Positions 26,614-37,419 are shown, counted from the first letter of the stretch. The stretch is DNA of 64,000 bases from Rhodosalinus halophilus (GCF_003298775.1 NZ_QNTQ01000008.1:186001-250000); one strand, 5' to 3'. Numbers and translations are program-made. Notes: generated by a model not told the origin, from the sequence alone.

Positions 26614-28877
26614 GCGCCCCCCGTTATCTCTTTGCTTTCAATGTCGTTCGCCGCGCGCGCCGGCAGCGGCAGCCGGACGACGGCCATCGCGCCGGCCCGG
26701 CTCTGGCCGTCGAAGACCGGCGCGTCCTCGAGCGCCAGGCTGCCGCCGTGTTCCTCGATGATCTTCTTCACGATGGGCAGGCCGAGGCCGGTGCCCTTCT
26801 CGCGCGTGGTGACGTAAGGCTCGAACAGCCGCGCGCGATCCTCCGGCAGGCCGATGCCGGTGTCAGCGATGCGGATGACGGCTTCGCCCGGCGCCACCTC
26901 GAGGGTCACGCGGATCATCGCCGCGTGATCTTCCGGCGCGCCGCGTTCCTTCAGGCTCTCGATCGCCTCGCCCGCGTTCTTCAGCAGGTTGGTGAGCGCC
27001 TGACCGATCATCGTCGCGTCGAGTTCCGCCGGCACGGGATGATCCGGGATCTGCGACTCGAAGCGCACGTCGGGCTGGCCGGCCTCCTGCATCAGCACGG
27101 CGCCGCGCAGCAGATCGGCCAGATCCTCGGGCTTGCGGTCGGGCTCGGGCATGCGCGCGAAGCGCGAGAATTCGTCCACGATGCGGCGCAGGTCGTCGGT
27201 CTGCCGCACGATCCGCTCGGTCATGCCGTCGAGCTGCGCGGCCTCCTCTGCGTCGAGCTTGCGCCCGAACTTGCGCCGGATCCGCTCGGCCGAGAGCTGG
27301 ATGGGGGTAAGCGGGTTCTTGATCTCGTGCGCGATGCGGCGCGCGACGTCGCCCCAGGCCGCCATGCGCTGCGCGGCGACGAGGTCGGTCACGTCGTCGA
27401 AGGCCACGACGTAGCCCTCGAGCCCGTCGCCGTCGCGGCCCCGGGGGGCGATGCGCACCAGAAGGTTTTCCATCCGGCCGTCGCGGATCACCTTCACCTC
27501 GTCCTGCGCGACCGCCGCGCGCCCGGAGCGCACGCGCTCGAACACCGGGCCGAATTCCGGCACCGCGAGCCCGATGGGCAGCGAGCGGCGATCCTCGCCG
27601 AGGCCGAGCAGGCGCTCGGCCGAGCGGTTGACGAAGGTCACGCGCCCCGCGGCGTCGAGGCCGACGACGCCGGAGGTGACCGAAGACAGCACCGAGTCGA
27701 AGAGCCTGCGCCGCCGCTCGATCTGCCGGGTGTTCTCCAGCAGGGTCTCGCGCTGTGCGTTGAGCTGCCGGGTCATCTGGTTGAAGTAGCGACCGAGCAT
27801 CGATATCTCGTCGTCGCCGTCCTCCTCGGGCACCTGCACGTCCAGATCGCCGGTGCCCACGCGCTGCGCGGCGGCGGTGAGCCGGCCGACCGGGCGCGAG
27901 AGACGCTCGGCGAACCACAGCCCGAGCCAGACCGCCGCGAGGATCAGGATCACCGCGAAGCCGAGATAGAGCAGCCCGAACTCGAAGAGGACGCGGCCGC
28001 GTTCGTTCTCGAGTTGCTGATAGAGGCGCACGGTTTCCTGCGTCTCGTCCAGCAGGCTGAGCAGCTCGCCGTCCACCTCGCGGCTGACATAGAGCCAGCG
28101 GTCCGCGAAGCCGCCCAGCGGCACCAGCGCGCGGAACTCGTTGTTGTCCCAGTCCTCGACGATCGCCAGCCCCTCGGCGCGCGCCGTGGCGAAGGCCTCC
28201 TGCGGGGGACGTTCGAAATCGAAGAGATAGGAGCGCTCGCCGCGCGCGCGGATCTCGCCGGTGCCGTCGATGACATAGGCCTCGCGCAGGCCGCGCTGGA
28301 TCTGGCCCTGCCCCTGCCCCAGCAGCACGCGCAGCTCGCCGTCGCTCATCAGGAAGCTGGCGCGCGCCCCGGCCTCGAGGAACTCGGCGAGCGCGCGGGC
28401 GTCGGTGGCGAGATCCTGTCGATGCTCCTCCTCGTAGGCTTCGGCGGCAGCCAGGCTCGATCCCACGACGCTCCGCACCCGGTCCGAGAACCAGCCCTCG
28501 AGGCCGATGTTGACGGTGAGGCCGGCGAAGACGGCGACCGTGACGGCCGGTAGAAGCGCCATGACCGCGAAGACGAAGGTCAGCCGAAGGTGCAGCCGCG
28601 AGCCCGCAGAGCGCGCCCGGCGCGCCGCGATCATCCGGGCGACGCGCTGGAAGACCAGCGCCGCCACGGCCAGCACGTAGACGAGATCCGCCAGCAGGAC
28701 GAGCCGCAGGCTGAGCGCCCCGGCGCCCTGGTCGAGCGGGCCGAGAACGAGGAAGGTGGCAAGCGCCAGCACCGGCCCCAGCAGCACCAGGCCCAGCGTG
28801 GCGACATTCTGGATCCGGCGCTGCCGCCGGAGACGGCTCAGCCGCTCCCAGGAAAGACGCTGTGCCCGCAAGGCCAC
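26610..28877 (-). CDS. ntrY: sensor histidine kinase NtrY
   Basis: Membrane sensor of 755 residues. Transmembrane helices lie near 24-46, 60-78, 100-122 and 299-320, with a periplasmic domain between 123 and 298. A HAMP segment (about 322-375), a PAS domain (about 390-500), the phospho-acceptor His517 in [11 protein letters not shown], and the ATPase domain (NLLKNAGEAI, DTGIGLP, GTGLGLPIVKKI) follow. The start is GTG at 28877. It is followed by ntrX with a 4-base overlap and preceded by ntrC after 112 bp, all on one strand. Confidence 0.95.
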   Translation of the reverse strand: MALRAQRLSWERLSRLRRQRRIQNVATLGLVLLGPVLALATFLVLGPLDQGAGALSLRLVLLADLVYVLAVAALVFQRVARMIAARRARSAGSRLHLRLTFVFAVMALLPAVTVAVFAGLTVNIGLEGWFSDRVRSVVGSSLAAAEAYEEEHRQDLATDARALAEFLEAGARASFLMSDGELRVLLGQGQGQIQRGLREAYVIDGTGEIRARGERSYLFDFERPPQEAFATARAEGLAIVEDWDNNEFRALVPLGGFADRWLYVSREVDGELLSLLDETQETVRLYQQLENERGRVLFEFGLLYLGFAVILILAAVWLGLWFAERLSRPVGRLTAAAQRVGTGDLDVQVPEEDGDDEISMLGRYFNQMTRQLNAQRETLLENTRQIERRRRLFDSVLSSVTSGVVGLDAAGRVTFVNRSAERLLGLGEDRRSLPIGLAVPEFGPVFERVRSGRAAVAQDEVKVIRDGRMENLLVRIAPRGRDGDGLEGYVVAFDDVTDLVAAQRMAAWGDVARRIAHEIKNPLTPIQLSAERIRRKFGRKLDAEEAAQLDGMTERIVRQTDDLRRIVDEFSRFARMPEPDRKPEDLADLLRGAVLMQEAGQPDVRFESQIPDHPVPAELDATMIGQALTNLLKNAGEAIESLKERGAPEDHAAMIRVTLEVAPGEAVIRIADTGIGLPEDRARLFEPYVTTREKGTGLGLPIVKKIIEEHGGSLALEDAPVFDGQSRAGAMAVVRLPLPARAANDIESKEITGGA

Positions 28878-28989
28878 GTTCTGCCCTCGCCCCTGTTGAG
28901 CGCCTTACGCGCCCCTACCGCCAAATCTTGTGGCGCGTTCCGGCGCGGCTGCCTGTCCGCCGCACGCCCGCCACGGGTCTGTTGCCCTT

Positions 28990-30366
28990 TTACATCAATT
29001 TGCGGCGGCGTGTCACGCGAATCTCGAGGTCGTTGATCTTCTTGCGCAGCGTATTCCGGTTTATCCCAAGCAGATCGGCGCATTTCGCCTGATTCCCGCC
29101 CGTCGCTTCCAGCGCGATCTCGATGAGCGGGGCTTCGACCTCGCGCAGGATTCGCTGGTAGAGGCCGGGCGGCGGCAGCGCCGAGCCGTGAAGGTCGAAA
29201 TAGCGCCGCAGGTGCCGCGCGACGGAGGCCGAGAGCTTCTCGCTCTCGCCGCCGCGGCCGCGCAGCACGGGTTCGGTTTCGGGCTGGTCGCCCAGCACCT
29301 GCTCGACCTCTGCGCGGCTGATCTCGTCGGCGCGCGAGGTCAGCACAAGCCGCCGCACCGCGTTTTCGAGCTGCCGGACGTTGCCGGGCCAGCTGTAGAC
29401 GCGGAAGAGTTCCTCTGCGTCCTTCGACAGCCGCCGCCGCGCAAGCCCGTCGCGCTCGGCCCGGGCGAGGAAATGCTCGGTCAGCAGCGCGATGTCCTCG
29501 ACCCGCTCGCGCAGGCTGGGCACATGGATCGTGGCGCCCGTCAGACGATAATAGAGGTCGCGGCGCACGCGCCCCTCTTCCATCGCGCGCGACAGGTCGC
29601 CCTGGCTGGTGGCCATGAATCGCGGCACATGGTCGCCCGGCGAGTCGATCATCCGGACGATTCGCGCCTGCACCTCGTCCTCGATGTCGCCGATCTCGTC
29701 GATCAGCAGCGTCCCCCCCTTCACGCGGGCGAGGACCCGCTGCGGCCCCTCCAGCTCGCGCAGATCGGCGCCGGTGACGCTGACGAAGGGCAGCGTGCGG
29801 CGGTCGGAGAAATCGTGGATCGTGCGCGCGATCAGCGACTTGCCGGTGCCCGACTCGCCGGTGATGAGAACCGCCAGATCGGCGTTCATCACCTTGGCGA
29901 CCAGGCGGTAGAGCGCCTGCATCGCGGGCGTGCGGCCCACCAGCGGCAGGTCGCCGTCCTCCGTCGCGGCCGGCTCGTCCACCGGCATCGAGGGTGCGCG
30001 GCGCCGGTTTTCCAGCGCCTTGGCCGTGCGCTTCATCAGGTCGGGCAGATCGAAGGGCTTGGGCAGATAGTCGTAGGCCTCGGCCTCGGCGGCCTGGATC
30101 GCGGTCATGATCGTGTTCTGCGCGCTGATCACGATGACCGGCAGGCCGGGGCGGTCCTGCGCGATCTTGGGCAGCATCTCGAGCCCGTTGCCGTCGGGCA
30201 TCATCACGTCCGAGATCACCACGTCGCCCTTCCCCTCGCTCACCCAGCGCATGAGCGTGGTCAGCGAAGAGGTCGCATGCACCTTGCAGCCCGCGCGCGT
30301 GAGCGCCTGGGTCAGCACGGTGCGGATCGTGCGATCGTCGTCGGCGACGAGAACGGTGCCGTCCAT
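28990..30366 (-). CDS. ntrC: nitrogen regulation response regulator NtrC
   Basis: Transcription activator of 458 residues for nitrogen-limitation genes. Receiver Asp53 (VVISDVMMP), AAA+ Walker A GESGTGKS (170-177), Walker [10 protein letters not shown] and a Fis-type C-terminal HTH ([20 protein letters not shown]) are all present. The GAFTGA loop is absent: [15 protein letters not shown] stands in its place. Rhodobacter capsulatus NtrC also lacks it and is known to work with sigma-70 polymerase, so the same is expected here. The start overlaps the ntrB stop by one base. Confidence 0.95.
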   Translation of the reverse strand: MDGTVLVADDDRTIRTVLTQALTRAGCKVHATSSLTTLMRWVSEGKGDVVISDVMMPDGNGLEMLPKIAQDRPGLPVIVISAQNTIMTAIQAAEAEAYDYLPKPFDLPDLMKRTAKALENRRRAPSMPVDEPAATEDGDLPLVGRTPAMQALYRLVAKVMNADLAVLITGESGTGKSLIARTIHDFSDRRTLPFVSVTGADLRELEGPQRVLARVKGGTLLIDEIGDIEDEVQARIVRMIDSPGDHVPRFMATSQGDLSRAMEEGRVRRDLYYRLTGATIHVPSLRERVEDIALLTEHFLARAERDGLARRRLSKDAEELFRVYSWPGNVRQLENAVRRLVLTSRADEISRAEVEQVLGDQPETEPVLRGRGGESEKLSASVARHLRRYFDLHGSALPPPGLYQRILREVEAPLIEIALEATGGNQAKCADLLGINRNTLRKKINDLEIRVTRRRKLM

Positions 30367-31442
30367 CAGCTTGTCTCCCTCGGTTCGCGCGGCGCGCGGG
30401 GCAACGAAATGCGGAACACGGTGCGGCCCGGAACGGAGGAGACCGAGATCCACCCCCCGTGATCCGAGACGATCTTGGACACGAGCGCGAGGCCCAGGCC
30501 GGTGCCGTTCTCGCGCCCCGAGACGAAGGGATCGAAGATGTCGCCCTCCAGATCGGCGGGCAGCCCCGGGCCGTCGTCGATCACCTCGACCTGCAGGGGC
30601 AGCGACTGCCCATCGCCGTCTGCGCGCCGCAGCCGGAAGCTGTGCTCGTAGTAGGTGTGCAGGCGGATCTTGCCGCCTTTGGGATCCGCCACTTCCGAGG
30701 CGTTCTTCAGAAGGTTGAGCACCACCTGGAGCAACTGGTCGGGATCGCCGTGCGCGAGCGGCAGCGACGGGTCGTAGTCCTCCACGATCGTCATGTGCGC
30801 CCCGAAGCCCAGAAGCGCCGATCGCCGCGCGCGGTCGAGCACGTCGTGGATGTTGACGGGCTGCATCGCCGGCGGCTTGGTGTTGCCGAACTGCTCGACC
30901 TGCTCGAGCAGCTTCAGGATGCGCCGCGTCTCGGCGACGATAAGGTCCGTGAATTCCAGATCCTCGCCGCCGAGGTTCATCGACAACAGCTGGGCCGCCC
31001 CGGTGATGCCGGCCAGCGGATTCTTGATCTCGTGCGCGAGCATTTCGGCCATGCCGATCGCCGACTTCGCCGCCGATTTGACCGAATGGCTCTTGGTCAG
31101 GCGCCCGGCGAGCTCGCGGGGCGATATGACCAGGATCATCGCGCCCTCCGGCTCCCCCAGCGGTGCAATCTGCAGATTGCATTGCACCGGAGGGCGGTCG
31201 CCGGTGCCCACGTCCACGTCGTTGACGAAGAGCGGCGTGCCGTTCTCCCGCGCGCGGCGGAAGCTCTCTTCCATCGGGGCGTCGACGTAGAGACGATCCC
31301 AGACCGGCTGGCCGAGGAGCGCGCGGGCGGAGGCGTTGAAGAAGCTCTCGCCCGCGGAATTCACGCTGGCGATGCGGTCGCCGCCGTCGAGAACCAGACC
31401 GGGCACCGGCAGGGCGCCCCAGATCGCCGCCTCGTCGATCAT
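30366..31442 (-). CDS. ntrB: nitrogen regulation sensor kinase NtrB
   Basis: Cytosolic histidine kinase/phosphatase of 358 residues that controls NtrC. The N-terminal PAS domain spans about 5-110, the phospho-acceptor His137 is in [12 protein letters not shown], and the ATPase motifs [16 protein letters not shown] and [12 protein letters not shown] follow. The start ATG at 31442 overlaps the dusB stop (ATGA). Its uridylylated PII partner is not in the window. Confidence 0.96.
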   Translation of the reverse strand: MIDEAAIWGALPVPGLVLDGGDRIASVNSAGESFFNASARALLGQPVWDRLYVDAPMEESFRRARENGTPLFVNDVDVGTGDRPPVQCNLQIAPLGEPEGAMILVISPRELAGRLTKSHSVKSAAKSAIGMAEMLAHEIKNPLAGITGAAQLLSMNLGGEDLEFTDLIVAETRRILKLLEQVEQFGNTKPPAMQPVNIHDVLDRARRSALLGFGAHMTIVEDYDPSLPLAHGDPDQLLQVVLNLLKNASEVADPKGGKIRLHTYYEHSFRLRRADGDGQSLPLQVEVIDDGPGLPADLEGDIFDPFVSGRENGTGLGLALVSKIVSDHGGWISVSSVPGRTVFRISLPRAPREPRETS

Positions 31443-32419
31443 GCCGCGGCCCGGGTGCTGGCGGCGAGCGCATCGGGCAGATCGCGCAGCACCTCGGCGG
31501 GCGTGCCCGTCAGGATCCGGCGCCGCAGTTCCGCCGGGGTGCCGGCCCGGTCCATGTACCAGCCGAGATGCTTGCGCACGACACGGGCGCCGATCTCCGT
31601 GCCGTGGAAGGTGAGCGATGCCTCGTAATGCGCTGCCACCATGTCGCAAAACGCATGACCCACCGGAACTTCCGGCGCCGGAGCGCCGGCAAGATCCGCG
31701 GCGATCTCGGCCACGCGCCACGGCGCGCCCTGCGCGCCGCGCCCCACCATCACGCCGGCCGCGCCCGAGGCGTCAAGCGCCGCGCGCGCCTGCTCCGGCG
31801 TCGTGATGTCGCCGTTGGCGATCACGGGCACGCGCACCGCCTCCACCACGCGGCGGATCGCGCGCCAGTCGGCGCGGCCCTTGTAGAACTGGCAGCGGGT
31901 GCGCCCGTGGATGGTGATCATTGCCACGCCCGCCGCTTCCGCCCGGCGCGCGATCTCGGGCGCGTTGAGCGCGTCCTCGTCCCAGCCCAGCCGCGTCTTG
32001 AGCGTCACGGGGACCGAGACCGCGCCCACCACCGCCTCGATCAGCCGCAGCGCGTGATCGGGTTCGCGCATGAGCGCCGAACCCGACATGCCGCCCACCA
32101 CCTTCTTGGCCGGGCAGCCCATGTTGATGTCGAGAATCGGCGCGCCGTTGGCCTCGGCCATGCGCGCCGCCTCGGCCATCCACTTCGGGTCGCGCCCGGC
32201 GAGCTGCACCGAGGTGTTCGCGAGGCCGAGCCCCAGCTCCGCCCGCTCGCGGACGCCCGGCTTGGCCTGCACCATTTCCTGACTCGCCACCATCTCGGAG
32301 ACGACGAGCCCCGCCCCGAAGCGGGCCACGAGATCGCGGAACGGCCTGTCGGTGATTCCCGCCATGGGCGCGAGGAACACCGGGGGGTCGAGAAGCCTGT
32401 CGCCGAGGTGAATGCTCAA
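31439..32419 (-). CDS. dusB: tRNA-dihydrouridine synthase B (NifR3)
   Basis: FMN enzyme that reduces uridine to dihydrouridine in tRNA. The 326-residue TIM barrel has the N-terminal [13 protein letters not shown], the catalytic Cys102 in [12 protein letters not shown], and the FMN-phosphate segment [11 protein letters not shown]. The start is TTG at 32419 with AAGGA eight bases upstream; ATG alternatives would truncate conserved sequence. It heads the dusB-ntrBC-ntrYX operon, the classic nifR3 arrangement of alphaproteobacteria, and diverges from ispDF. Confidence 0.95.
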   Translation of the reverse strand: MSIHLGDRLLDPPVFLAPMAGITDRPFRDLVARFGAGLVVSEMVASQEMVQAKPGVRERAELGLGLANTSVQLAGRDPKWMAEAARMAEANGAPILDINMGCPAKKVVGGMSGSALMREPDHALRLIEAVVGAVSVPVTLKTRLGWDEDALNAPEIARRAEAAGVAMITIHGRTRCQFYKGRADWRAIRRVVEAVRVPVIANGDITTPEQARAALDASGAAGVMVGRGAQGAPWRVAEIAADLAGAPAPEVPVGHAFCDMVAAHYEASLTFHGTEIGARVVRKHLGWYMDRAGTPAELRRRILTGTPAEVLRDLPDALAASTRAAA

Positions 32420-32587
32420 CTGCCTAATCCTTGTGCACGCGCTTACAGCTAAGGGTCGCGGAGGATTGCGGCAAGTTCCCACGGCTTCATCGCGCCGATC
32501 TCGCCCGCGTCTGCCTAATTCTTGGGCAGCCCGGCGGGGGCTTGCCTCTCCGCCCCGGGACGATAGACAAAAGCGAGCCGAAACGGG

Positions 32588-33718
32588 ATGCCGATGCACA
32601 CAGCCGCCCTCATCGTCGCCGCGGGCCGCGGCCTTCGCGCCGGGGGCGGCCAGCCGAAGCAGTGGCGCGCGCTGGCCGGCCGGCGGGTCGCGGACTGGAC
32701 CGTTGACGCTTTCGCAAGGCATCCGCGCATCGGCGCCGTGCGCCTCGTGATCCACCCTGCCGATGCGGGCGAGGTGCCGGCCGGGCTGCCCTGGGTGGCC
32801 GGCGGCGCGACGCGGGCCGAGTCGGTGCGCGCCGGGCTCGAGGCGCTGGAGGGCGCGGGCGTGAGCCATGTGCTCATCCATGACGTGGCCCGCCCCTGCG
32901 TGACGTCGGCCCTGATCGAGGCGGTGCTCGACGCGCTCGAAACGCATGACGGCGCGGCGCCCGCCCTGCCCCTGACCGACGCGCTCTGGCGCGGCGCGGA
33001 AGGCCGGGTGACGGGCATCGAGCCGCGCGCGGGCCTCTTCCGCGCGCAGACGCCGCAGGGGTTCAGGCTCGCGGCGATCCTGGCGGCGCACAGGGCGCAC
33101 CCGGGCGGGGCGGCCGATGACGTCGAGGTGGCGCGCGCAGCCGGCATCGACGTGGCGATCGTGCCCGGCGACGAGGCCAACCTGAAGATCACCCGCGCGG
33201 AAGATTTTTCACGCGCCGAGAATTACTTGCGAGGCAGAATGGACGTCAGGACAGGCAATGGCTTCGACGTGCACGCCTTCGGTCCGGGCGATCACGTGAT
33301 CCTGTGTGGCCTGCGCCTGCCGCACGACCGCGGGCTGCGCGGCCACTCCGACGCCGATGTGGGCATGCATGCGCTGACCGACGCGCTCTATGGCGCGCTC
33401 GCCGAGGGCGACATCGGCCGGCATTTCCCTCCGTCCGACCCGCAATGGAAGGGCGCCGACAGCCGCCTCTTCCTGCGCCACGCCGCCGAACGTGTGCGTG
33501 CGCGGGGCTACAGGCTGTCGGGCGCCGACGTCACCCTGATCTGCGAGCGCCCGAAGATCGGCCCCCATGTTTCTGCGATGCAAGCCGAACTTGCCGTGGA
33601 GCTGGGCATCGAGCCCGACCGCGTGAGCGTGAAGGCCACGACGAGCGAGCGGCTCGGATTCACCGGCCGCGAAGAGGGGATCGCCGCGCTCGCGACGGCG
33701 ACGCTGATCTCGCCATGA
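32588..33718 (+). CDS. ispDF: bifunctional IspD/IspF
   Basis: Fused enzyme of the MEP isoprenoid pathway, 376 residues. The N-terminal cytidylyltransferase (IspD, about 1-215) has [21 protein letters not shown] and [10 protein letters not shown]; the C-terminal cyclodiphosphate synthase (IspF, about 220-376) has the zinc site [23 protein letters not shown] and the [16 protein letters not shown] loop. The fusion is typical of alphaproteobacteria. Its product follows the Dxr step encoded at 56.9 kb. The stop overlaps the pgpA start (ATGA). Confidence 0.97.
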   Translation: MPMHTAALIVAAGRGLRAGGGQPKQWRALAGRRVADWTVDAFARHPRIGAVRLVIHPADAGEVPAGLPWVAGGATRAESVRAGLEALEGAGVSHVLIHDVARPCVTSALIEAVLDALETHDGAAPALPLTDALWRGAEGRVTGIEPRAGLFRAQTPQGFRLAAILAAHRAHPGGAADDVEVARAAGIDVAIVPGDEANLKITRAEDFSRAENYLRGRMDVRTGNGFDVHAFGPGDHVILCGLRLPHDRGLRGHSDADVGMHALTDALYGALAEGDIGRHFPPSDPQWKGADSRLFLRHAAERVRARGYRLSGADVTLICERPKIGPHVSAMQAELAVELGIEPDRVSVKATTSERLGFTGREEGIAALATATLISP

Positions 33719-34212
33719 CGCTCACACGCGCCATCGCCACGCTGTTCGGGCTGGGCTACCTGCGTCCCGGTCCGGGCACCTGGGCCTCTGCGGCCGCCCT
33801 ACCGCTACTCTGGGCGCTGCACGTCCTGGGCGGCTTTCCCGCCGTGGCGGTCGCCACTCTGGCGGTCACGGCGCTCGGCTGGTGGGCCGTGGCGCGCGAG
33901 ACGGCCGGCGCGGCCGAGAAGGATCCCGGCGAGATCGTCGTGGACGAACTCGCCGGGCAGTGGCTCGCGCTCTGGCCGGTTTCGGCGGGCGCGATGATGT
34001 CCGGCGCGCCGGTGCTCGCGCTCTGGCCCGGCTGGATCGCGGCATTTGTGCTGTTCCGTCTTTTCGATATTCTGAAGCTCGGCCCGGTGGGCTGGGCCGA
34101 CCGGCGTCGCGGCGCCACGGGCGTCATGCTCGACGATCTGATCGCGGGCGCGCTCGCGGCGGCGGGAACCGTCCTGCTCGCCGCCCTGTTTCACCTGTGG
34201 CTCATGCGCTGA
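33715..34212 (+). CDS. pgpA: phosphatidylglycerophosphatase A
   Basis: Inner-membrane phosphatase that converts phosphatidylglycerophosphate to phosphatidylglycerol. The 165-residue protein has the family motifs [31 protein letters not shown] (metal-binding acidic residues) and [19 protein letters not shown], with three or four membrane helices. It overlaps ispDF by 4 bp and is followed by cinA after 11 bp. Confidence 0.95.
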   Translation: MTLTRAIATLFGLGYLRPGPGTWASAAALPLLWALHVLGGFPAVAVATLAVTALGWWAVARETAGAAEKDPGEIVVDELAGQWLALWPVSAGAMMSGAPVLALWPGWIAAFVLFRLFDILKLGPVGWADRRRGATGVMLDDLIAGALAAAGTVLLAALFHLWLMR

Positions 34213-34223
34213 AGGAGCCCGCG

Positions 34224-34706
34224 ATGACCAAGCCTGACCTGCTGCTGATCCGCTTCCGCGACGCGAAGCTGAAGATCGTCACCGCCGAAAGCTGCACGGC
34301 GGGCCTGCTCGCGGCGCGCATTACCGAGGCACCGGGGTCATCGAAGATCTACGACCGCGGCTTCGTCACCTACACCAACCGCTCCAAGCAGGAGCTTCTC
34401 GGCGTCTCGGGCGAGACGCTGGAGCAGAACGGCGCGGTCTCGGAGCCCGTCGCGCGCGAAATGGCCGAAGGGGCGCTGGAGCGGTCCGAGGCCCAGGTGG
34501 CCCTGGCCATCACCGGCATCGCGGGGCCCGGCGGGAGCGAGACCAAGCCGGAGGGGCGGGTCTGTTTCGGGCTGGCCATGTCGGGGAGTCCGACGCGCAG
34601 CGAGACGCGCGAGTTCGGGCCGCTGGGGCGCGAGAACGTGCGCCGCGCGGCGGTGGATCACGCCATGTCGCTGCTCGACGCTGCGGCCGGCGAGCCGCCG
34701 CCGTAG
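34224..34706 (+). CDS. pncC: nicotinamide-nucleotide amidohydrolase (CinA C-terminal type)
   Basis: Single-domain CinA/PncC protein of 160 residues, which deamidates NMN to nicotinate mononucleotide in the pyridine nucleotide cycle. Landmarks are [21 protein letters not shown] (active-site Ser/Thr region), [12 protein letters not shown], and [27 protein letters not shown] lies upstream of the ATG. Third gene of the ispDF-pgpA-pncC operon. Its last 49 bases overlap the convergent gene at 34658. Confidence 0.93.
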   Translation: MTKPDLLLIRFRDAKLKIVTAESCTAGLLAARITEAPGSSKIYDRGFVTYTNRSKQELLGVSGETLEQNGAVSEPVAREMAEGALERSEAQVALAITGIAGPGGSETKPEGRVCFGLAMSGSPTRSETREFGPLGRENVRRAAVDHAMSLLDAAAGEPPP

Positions 34707-35155
34707 AGATCGGCGGCGCGCGCTTCGAAGGCCCGTACGATGCGCTGCATCGCCTCGTAGAAGAACAGCCCCGCGGCGCGCTGCAGGATCCGGTTCTTGA
34801 ACTCGAAATCCACGTCGAACTTCACGCGGCAGCCGCCCTCGGCCTCCTCGAAGCGCCACTCGGAGTGCATGTGCCGGAACGGGCCCTCGAGATATTCGGT
34901 CTTGATGACCTTCTCGACGGGCCAGAGCTCGACCCGGCTGCCGAATCGCTCGCGGAAGACCTTGAAGGAGATGACGAGGTCGGCCTCCATGAGTTCGCCG
35001 TGCTCGCCGCCGGCCCCGGTGAGGGGCGACCGCGAGCGCACCCGCGCCGCCGCCGTCCAGGGCAGGAACTCGGGGTAGCGCCCGACGTCCGCGACCAGAT
35101 CGTACATCTGCTGCGGCGTGTAAGGCAGCGTCCTGGTTTCGGAATGCGAAGGCAT
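34658..35155 (-). CDS. COQ10/RatA-like START-domain protein
   Basis: Product of 165 residues of the type II SRPBCC/COQ10 family, with [17 protein letters not shown] and the later [15 protein letters not shown], characteristic of this group. In mitochondria and alphaproteobacteria such proteins bind ubiquinone and help its use in respiration; the E. coli homologue was named RatA. The start [16 protein letters not shown] is the usual one. It overlaps the 3' end of pncC on the opposite strand. Confidence 0.9.
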   Translation of the reverse strand: MPSHSETRTLPYTPQQMYDLVADVGRYPEFLPWTAAARVRSRSPLTGAGGEHGELMEADLVISFKVFRERFGSRVELWPVEKVIKTEYLEGPFRHMHSEWRFEEAEGGCRVKFDVDFEFKNRILQRAAGLFFYEAMQRIVRAFEARAADLYGGGSPAAASSSDMA

Positions 35156-35230
35156 GGGCGCGCGGGCGTTCCTTGCGTGACAGTGGCCGCCCATGTCGTA
35201 TGCTCCGGCGGCGAATTCAAGGGGGACGGA

Positions 35231-35767
35231 ATGGCGGAGCGTCCATATGTCATCGACGAGATGATCTCGGCCAAGTCGATCGCGGCGCGCATCGAGGCGC
35301 TCGCGCACGAGATCGCCGGGGAGTTCGCGGGCACCGACAAGCTGGTGGTCGTGGGGCTTCTGCGCGGCTCATTCGTGTTCATCGCCGATCTCGTGCGCGA
35401 GCTCGATCTGCCCGTGGAAGTGGACTTTCTCGAGGCCTCGTCCTACGGCAACGCGATGGAGAGCTCGCGCGAGGTGCGCATCCTCAAGGATCTGCGCGGC
35501 GAGATCGAGGGGCGCGACGTGCTCGTGGTCGAGGACATCGTGGACACGGGCCACACCCTCGCGCACGTCATGACGCTGCTGCGGGCGCGACGGCCACGCA
35601 GGCTGCGCTCCATCGCGCTTCTGGACAAGCCGACGCGGCGCGAGGTCGAGATTCACGCCGACTGGACGGGCTTCGAGATCCCGGACGAGTTCGTGGTGGG
35701 CTACGGGATCGACTACGCGCAGCACAACCGGAACCTCCCCTACATCGGAAAGGTCAGGTTCGTCTGA
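35231..35767 (+). CDS. hpt: hypoxanthine phosphoribosyltransferase
   Basis: Purine salvage enzyme that makes IMP (and GMP) from hypoxanthine (guanine) and PRPP. The 178-residue protein has the PRPP motif [14 protein letters not shown], the hood sequence [10 protein letters not shown], and the C-terminal [28 protein letters not shown] precedes the ATG. The stop overlaps the start of a small membrane-protein gene by one base. Confidence 0.95.
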   Translation: MAERPYVIDEMISAKSIAARIEALAHEIAGEFAGTDKLVVVGLLRGSFVFIADLVRELDLPVEVDFLEASSYGNAMESSREVRILKDLRGEIEGRDVLVVEDIVDTGHTLAHVMTLLRARRPRRLRSIALLDKPTRREVEIHADWTGFEIPDEFVVGYGIDYAQHNRNLPYIGKVRFV

Positions 35768-35955
35768 TGCTGCCGATGCAATGGTTCCTGCGGATGTATC
35801 GCTGGGCGCGGCACCCGCCGTCGAAGGCGTTCCGCTGGACCGTCGGCGTGGTGCTGGTGCTGGCCGCGATCATCGTGGGGCTCGAGGCCTGGCTCGGCAC
35901 GCCTGAGTGGATGGAGGTCAATCCGCGTCCGCGCGGCGTGCCCATGATGCCCTGA
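35767..35955 (+). CDS. small single-span membrane protein
   Basis: Product of 62 residues with one hydrophobic helix (about 24-41, WTVGVVLVLAAIIVGLEAWL), a basic N-terminus that should stay in the cytosol, and a proline-rich tail. Its start overlaps the hpt stop (TGATG), so it is translated with hpt. I know no function; similar proteins occur next to hpt in related genomes as far as I recall. Confidence 0.7.
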   Translation: MLPMQWFLRMYRWARHPPSKAFRWTVGVVLVLAAIIVGLEAWLGTPEWMEVNPRPRGVPMMP

Positions 35956-36060
35956 TGTGCGCAGATTGCGGGCGCCTGTGCGGAATCTCTGTTATGCATT
36001 TGTTGTGACGCTGCGGCACGCTAGGTTCCGTCACGTACGTCCTATCAGGGGAGACGACAG

Positions 36061-36528
36061 ATGATGCTCAAGGCGAAAACCGTTACCGTCGCGGCCGCGC
36101 TCGCGCTCGTCGCGCCCGCCGCGATGGCGCAGGACGACTTCGCGGCGCAGCTGCAGGCGCGGAAGGGACAGTTCCGCATCATGGCGCTGAACCTCGGGGT
36201 GCTCGGCGGCATGGCGCAGGGCAAGATCGACTACGACGCCGAGCGCGCGCAGACCGCCGCCGACAACCTCGTCGCCGTCACCAGCATCGAACAGTCGCTC
36301 CACTGGCCCGAGGGCAGCGACTCCTTCAGCATCGACGGCACGCGCGCCAAGCCTGCCATCTGGGACAACATGGACGACTTCCAGTCCAAGTGGGAGGACG
36401 TCCACGCCGCCGCGATGGAGATGCAGGCGGCCGCGTCCGACGGGCGCGAGGCCGTGGGCGCGGCGCTGCAGAACGTGGGCGGGGCCTGCAAGGCCTGCCA
36501 CGACGAGTATCGCGAGCCGGAAAGCTGA
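36061..36528 (+). CDS. cytochrome c' family protein
   Basis: Periplasmic haem protein of 155 residues with a signal peptide cleaved after AMAQ (about residue 23). The four-helix cytochrome c' fold is indicated by the early RIMALNLGVLGGMAQG, the late CKACH haem site (Cys143, Cys146, His147) and DEYR. Cytochromes c' bind NO and protect against nitrosative stress. It is followed 9 bp later by a dihaem cytochrome gene. Confidence 0.9.
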   Translation: MMLKAKTVTVAAALALVAPAAMAQDDFAAQLQARKGQFRIMALNLGVLGGMAQGKIDYDAERAQTAADNLVAVTSIEQSLHWPEGSDSFSIDGTRAKPAIWDNMDDFQSKWEDVHAAAMEMQAAASDGREAVGAALQNVGGACKACHDEYREPES

Positions 36529-36537
36529 TCCGGCGCG

Positions 36538-37419
36538 ATGCGCCGGTTTTTCCTGGTCATCGTCGCGCTCGCCGCCGTTCTCGCGGCGGCGGGCTGGTTC
36601 CTGAGCGCGCCCGCGCGGCTGCCGGCGGATGCCACCGCCGGGCTGGAGGGCGACCCAGGGCGGGGCGAGCGCATCTTTCTCGCCGGCGGCTGCGCCTCCT
36701 GCCACGCCCCGGAGGACGCCGAGGGCGAGGAACGGCGCGTGCTGGCCGGCGGCCACAGGCTCGACTCCGAGTTCGGCACCTTCGTGGCGCCCAACATATC
36801 GCCCGACCCCGAGCACGGCATCGGCGGATGGACGCTCGCGCAGTTCGCCGACGCGATGATGCGCGGCGTGTCGCCGGACGGGCGGCACTACTACCCCGCC
36901 TTTCCCTACACCTCCTACGCGAAGATGGAGATGCAGGACGTGGCCGATCTGTGGGCCTTCCTGCAGACGCTGCCGGCCGCGGATGTCGAGAGCGCGGCGC
37001 ATGACGTGAGCTTTCCCTACAATCTGCGGCGCGGCATCGGGATCTGGAAGCGGCTCTATGTCGACGACGCCTTCGTGATGACCCACGCGGGCACCGCGCA
37101 GCTCGAGCGCGGCCGCTACCTCGTCGAGGCGCTCGCGCATTGCGCCGAATGCCACACGCCGCGCGACCGCTTCGGCGGGCTCGATCCCGAACGCTGGATG
37201 GAAGGCGCGCCGAACCCCTCGGGCGAGGGACGGATCCCCGCGATCACGCACGACGCGCTCGGCTGGAGCGCCTCGGACATCGCCTGGTATCTGGAGTCCG
37301 GCTTCACTCCGGACTACGACTCCGCCGGCGGCTCGATGGCCGATGTCATCACCAATCTCGCGCAACTCGAGGCGGCCGACCGCGAGGCGATCGCGGCCTA
37401 TCTGCTCGCGCTGAACTGA
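36538..37419 (+). CDS. dihaem cytochrome c
   Basis: Membrane-anchored or exported cytochrome of 293 residues. The N-terminus (residues 4-22) is one hydrophobic helix without a clear cleavage site. Two haem sites are visible, CASCH (52-56) and CAECH (202-206), each followed by a class I-like domain with Met ligands possible in GWTLAQFADAMMRGV and YLESGFTPDYD. The pattern matches the electron-transfer subunits of alcohol, gluconate or aldehyde dehydrogenases. No dehydrogenase gene is adjacent. Short spacing to the cytochrome c' gene suggests co-transcription. Confidence 0.9.
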   Translation: MRRFFLVIVALAAVLAAAGWFLSAPARLPADATAGLEGDPGRGERIFLAGGCASCHAPEDAEGEERRVLAGGHRLDSEFGTFVAPNISPDPEHGIGGWTLAQFADAMMRGVSPDGRHYYPAFPYTSYAKMEMQDVADLWAFLQTLPAADVESAAHDVSFPYNLRRGIGIWKRLYVDDAFVMTHAGTAQLERGRYLVEALAHCAECHTPRDRFGGLDPERWMEGAPNPSGEGRIPAITHDALGWSASDIAWYLESGFTPDYDSAGGSMADVITNLAQLEAADREAIAAYLLALN

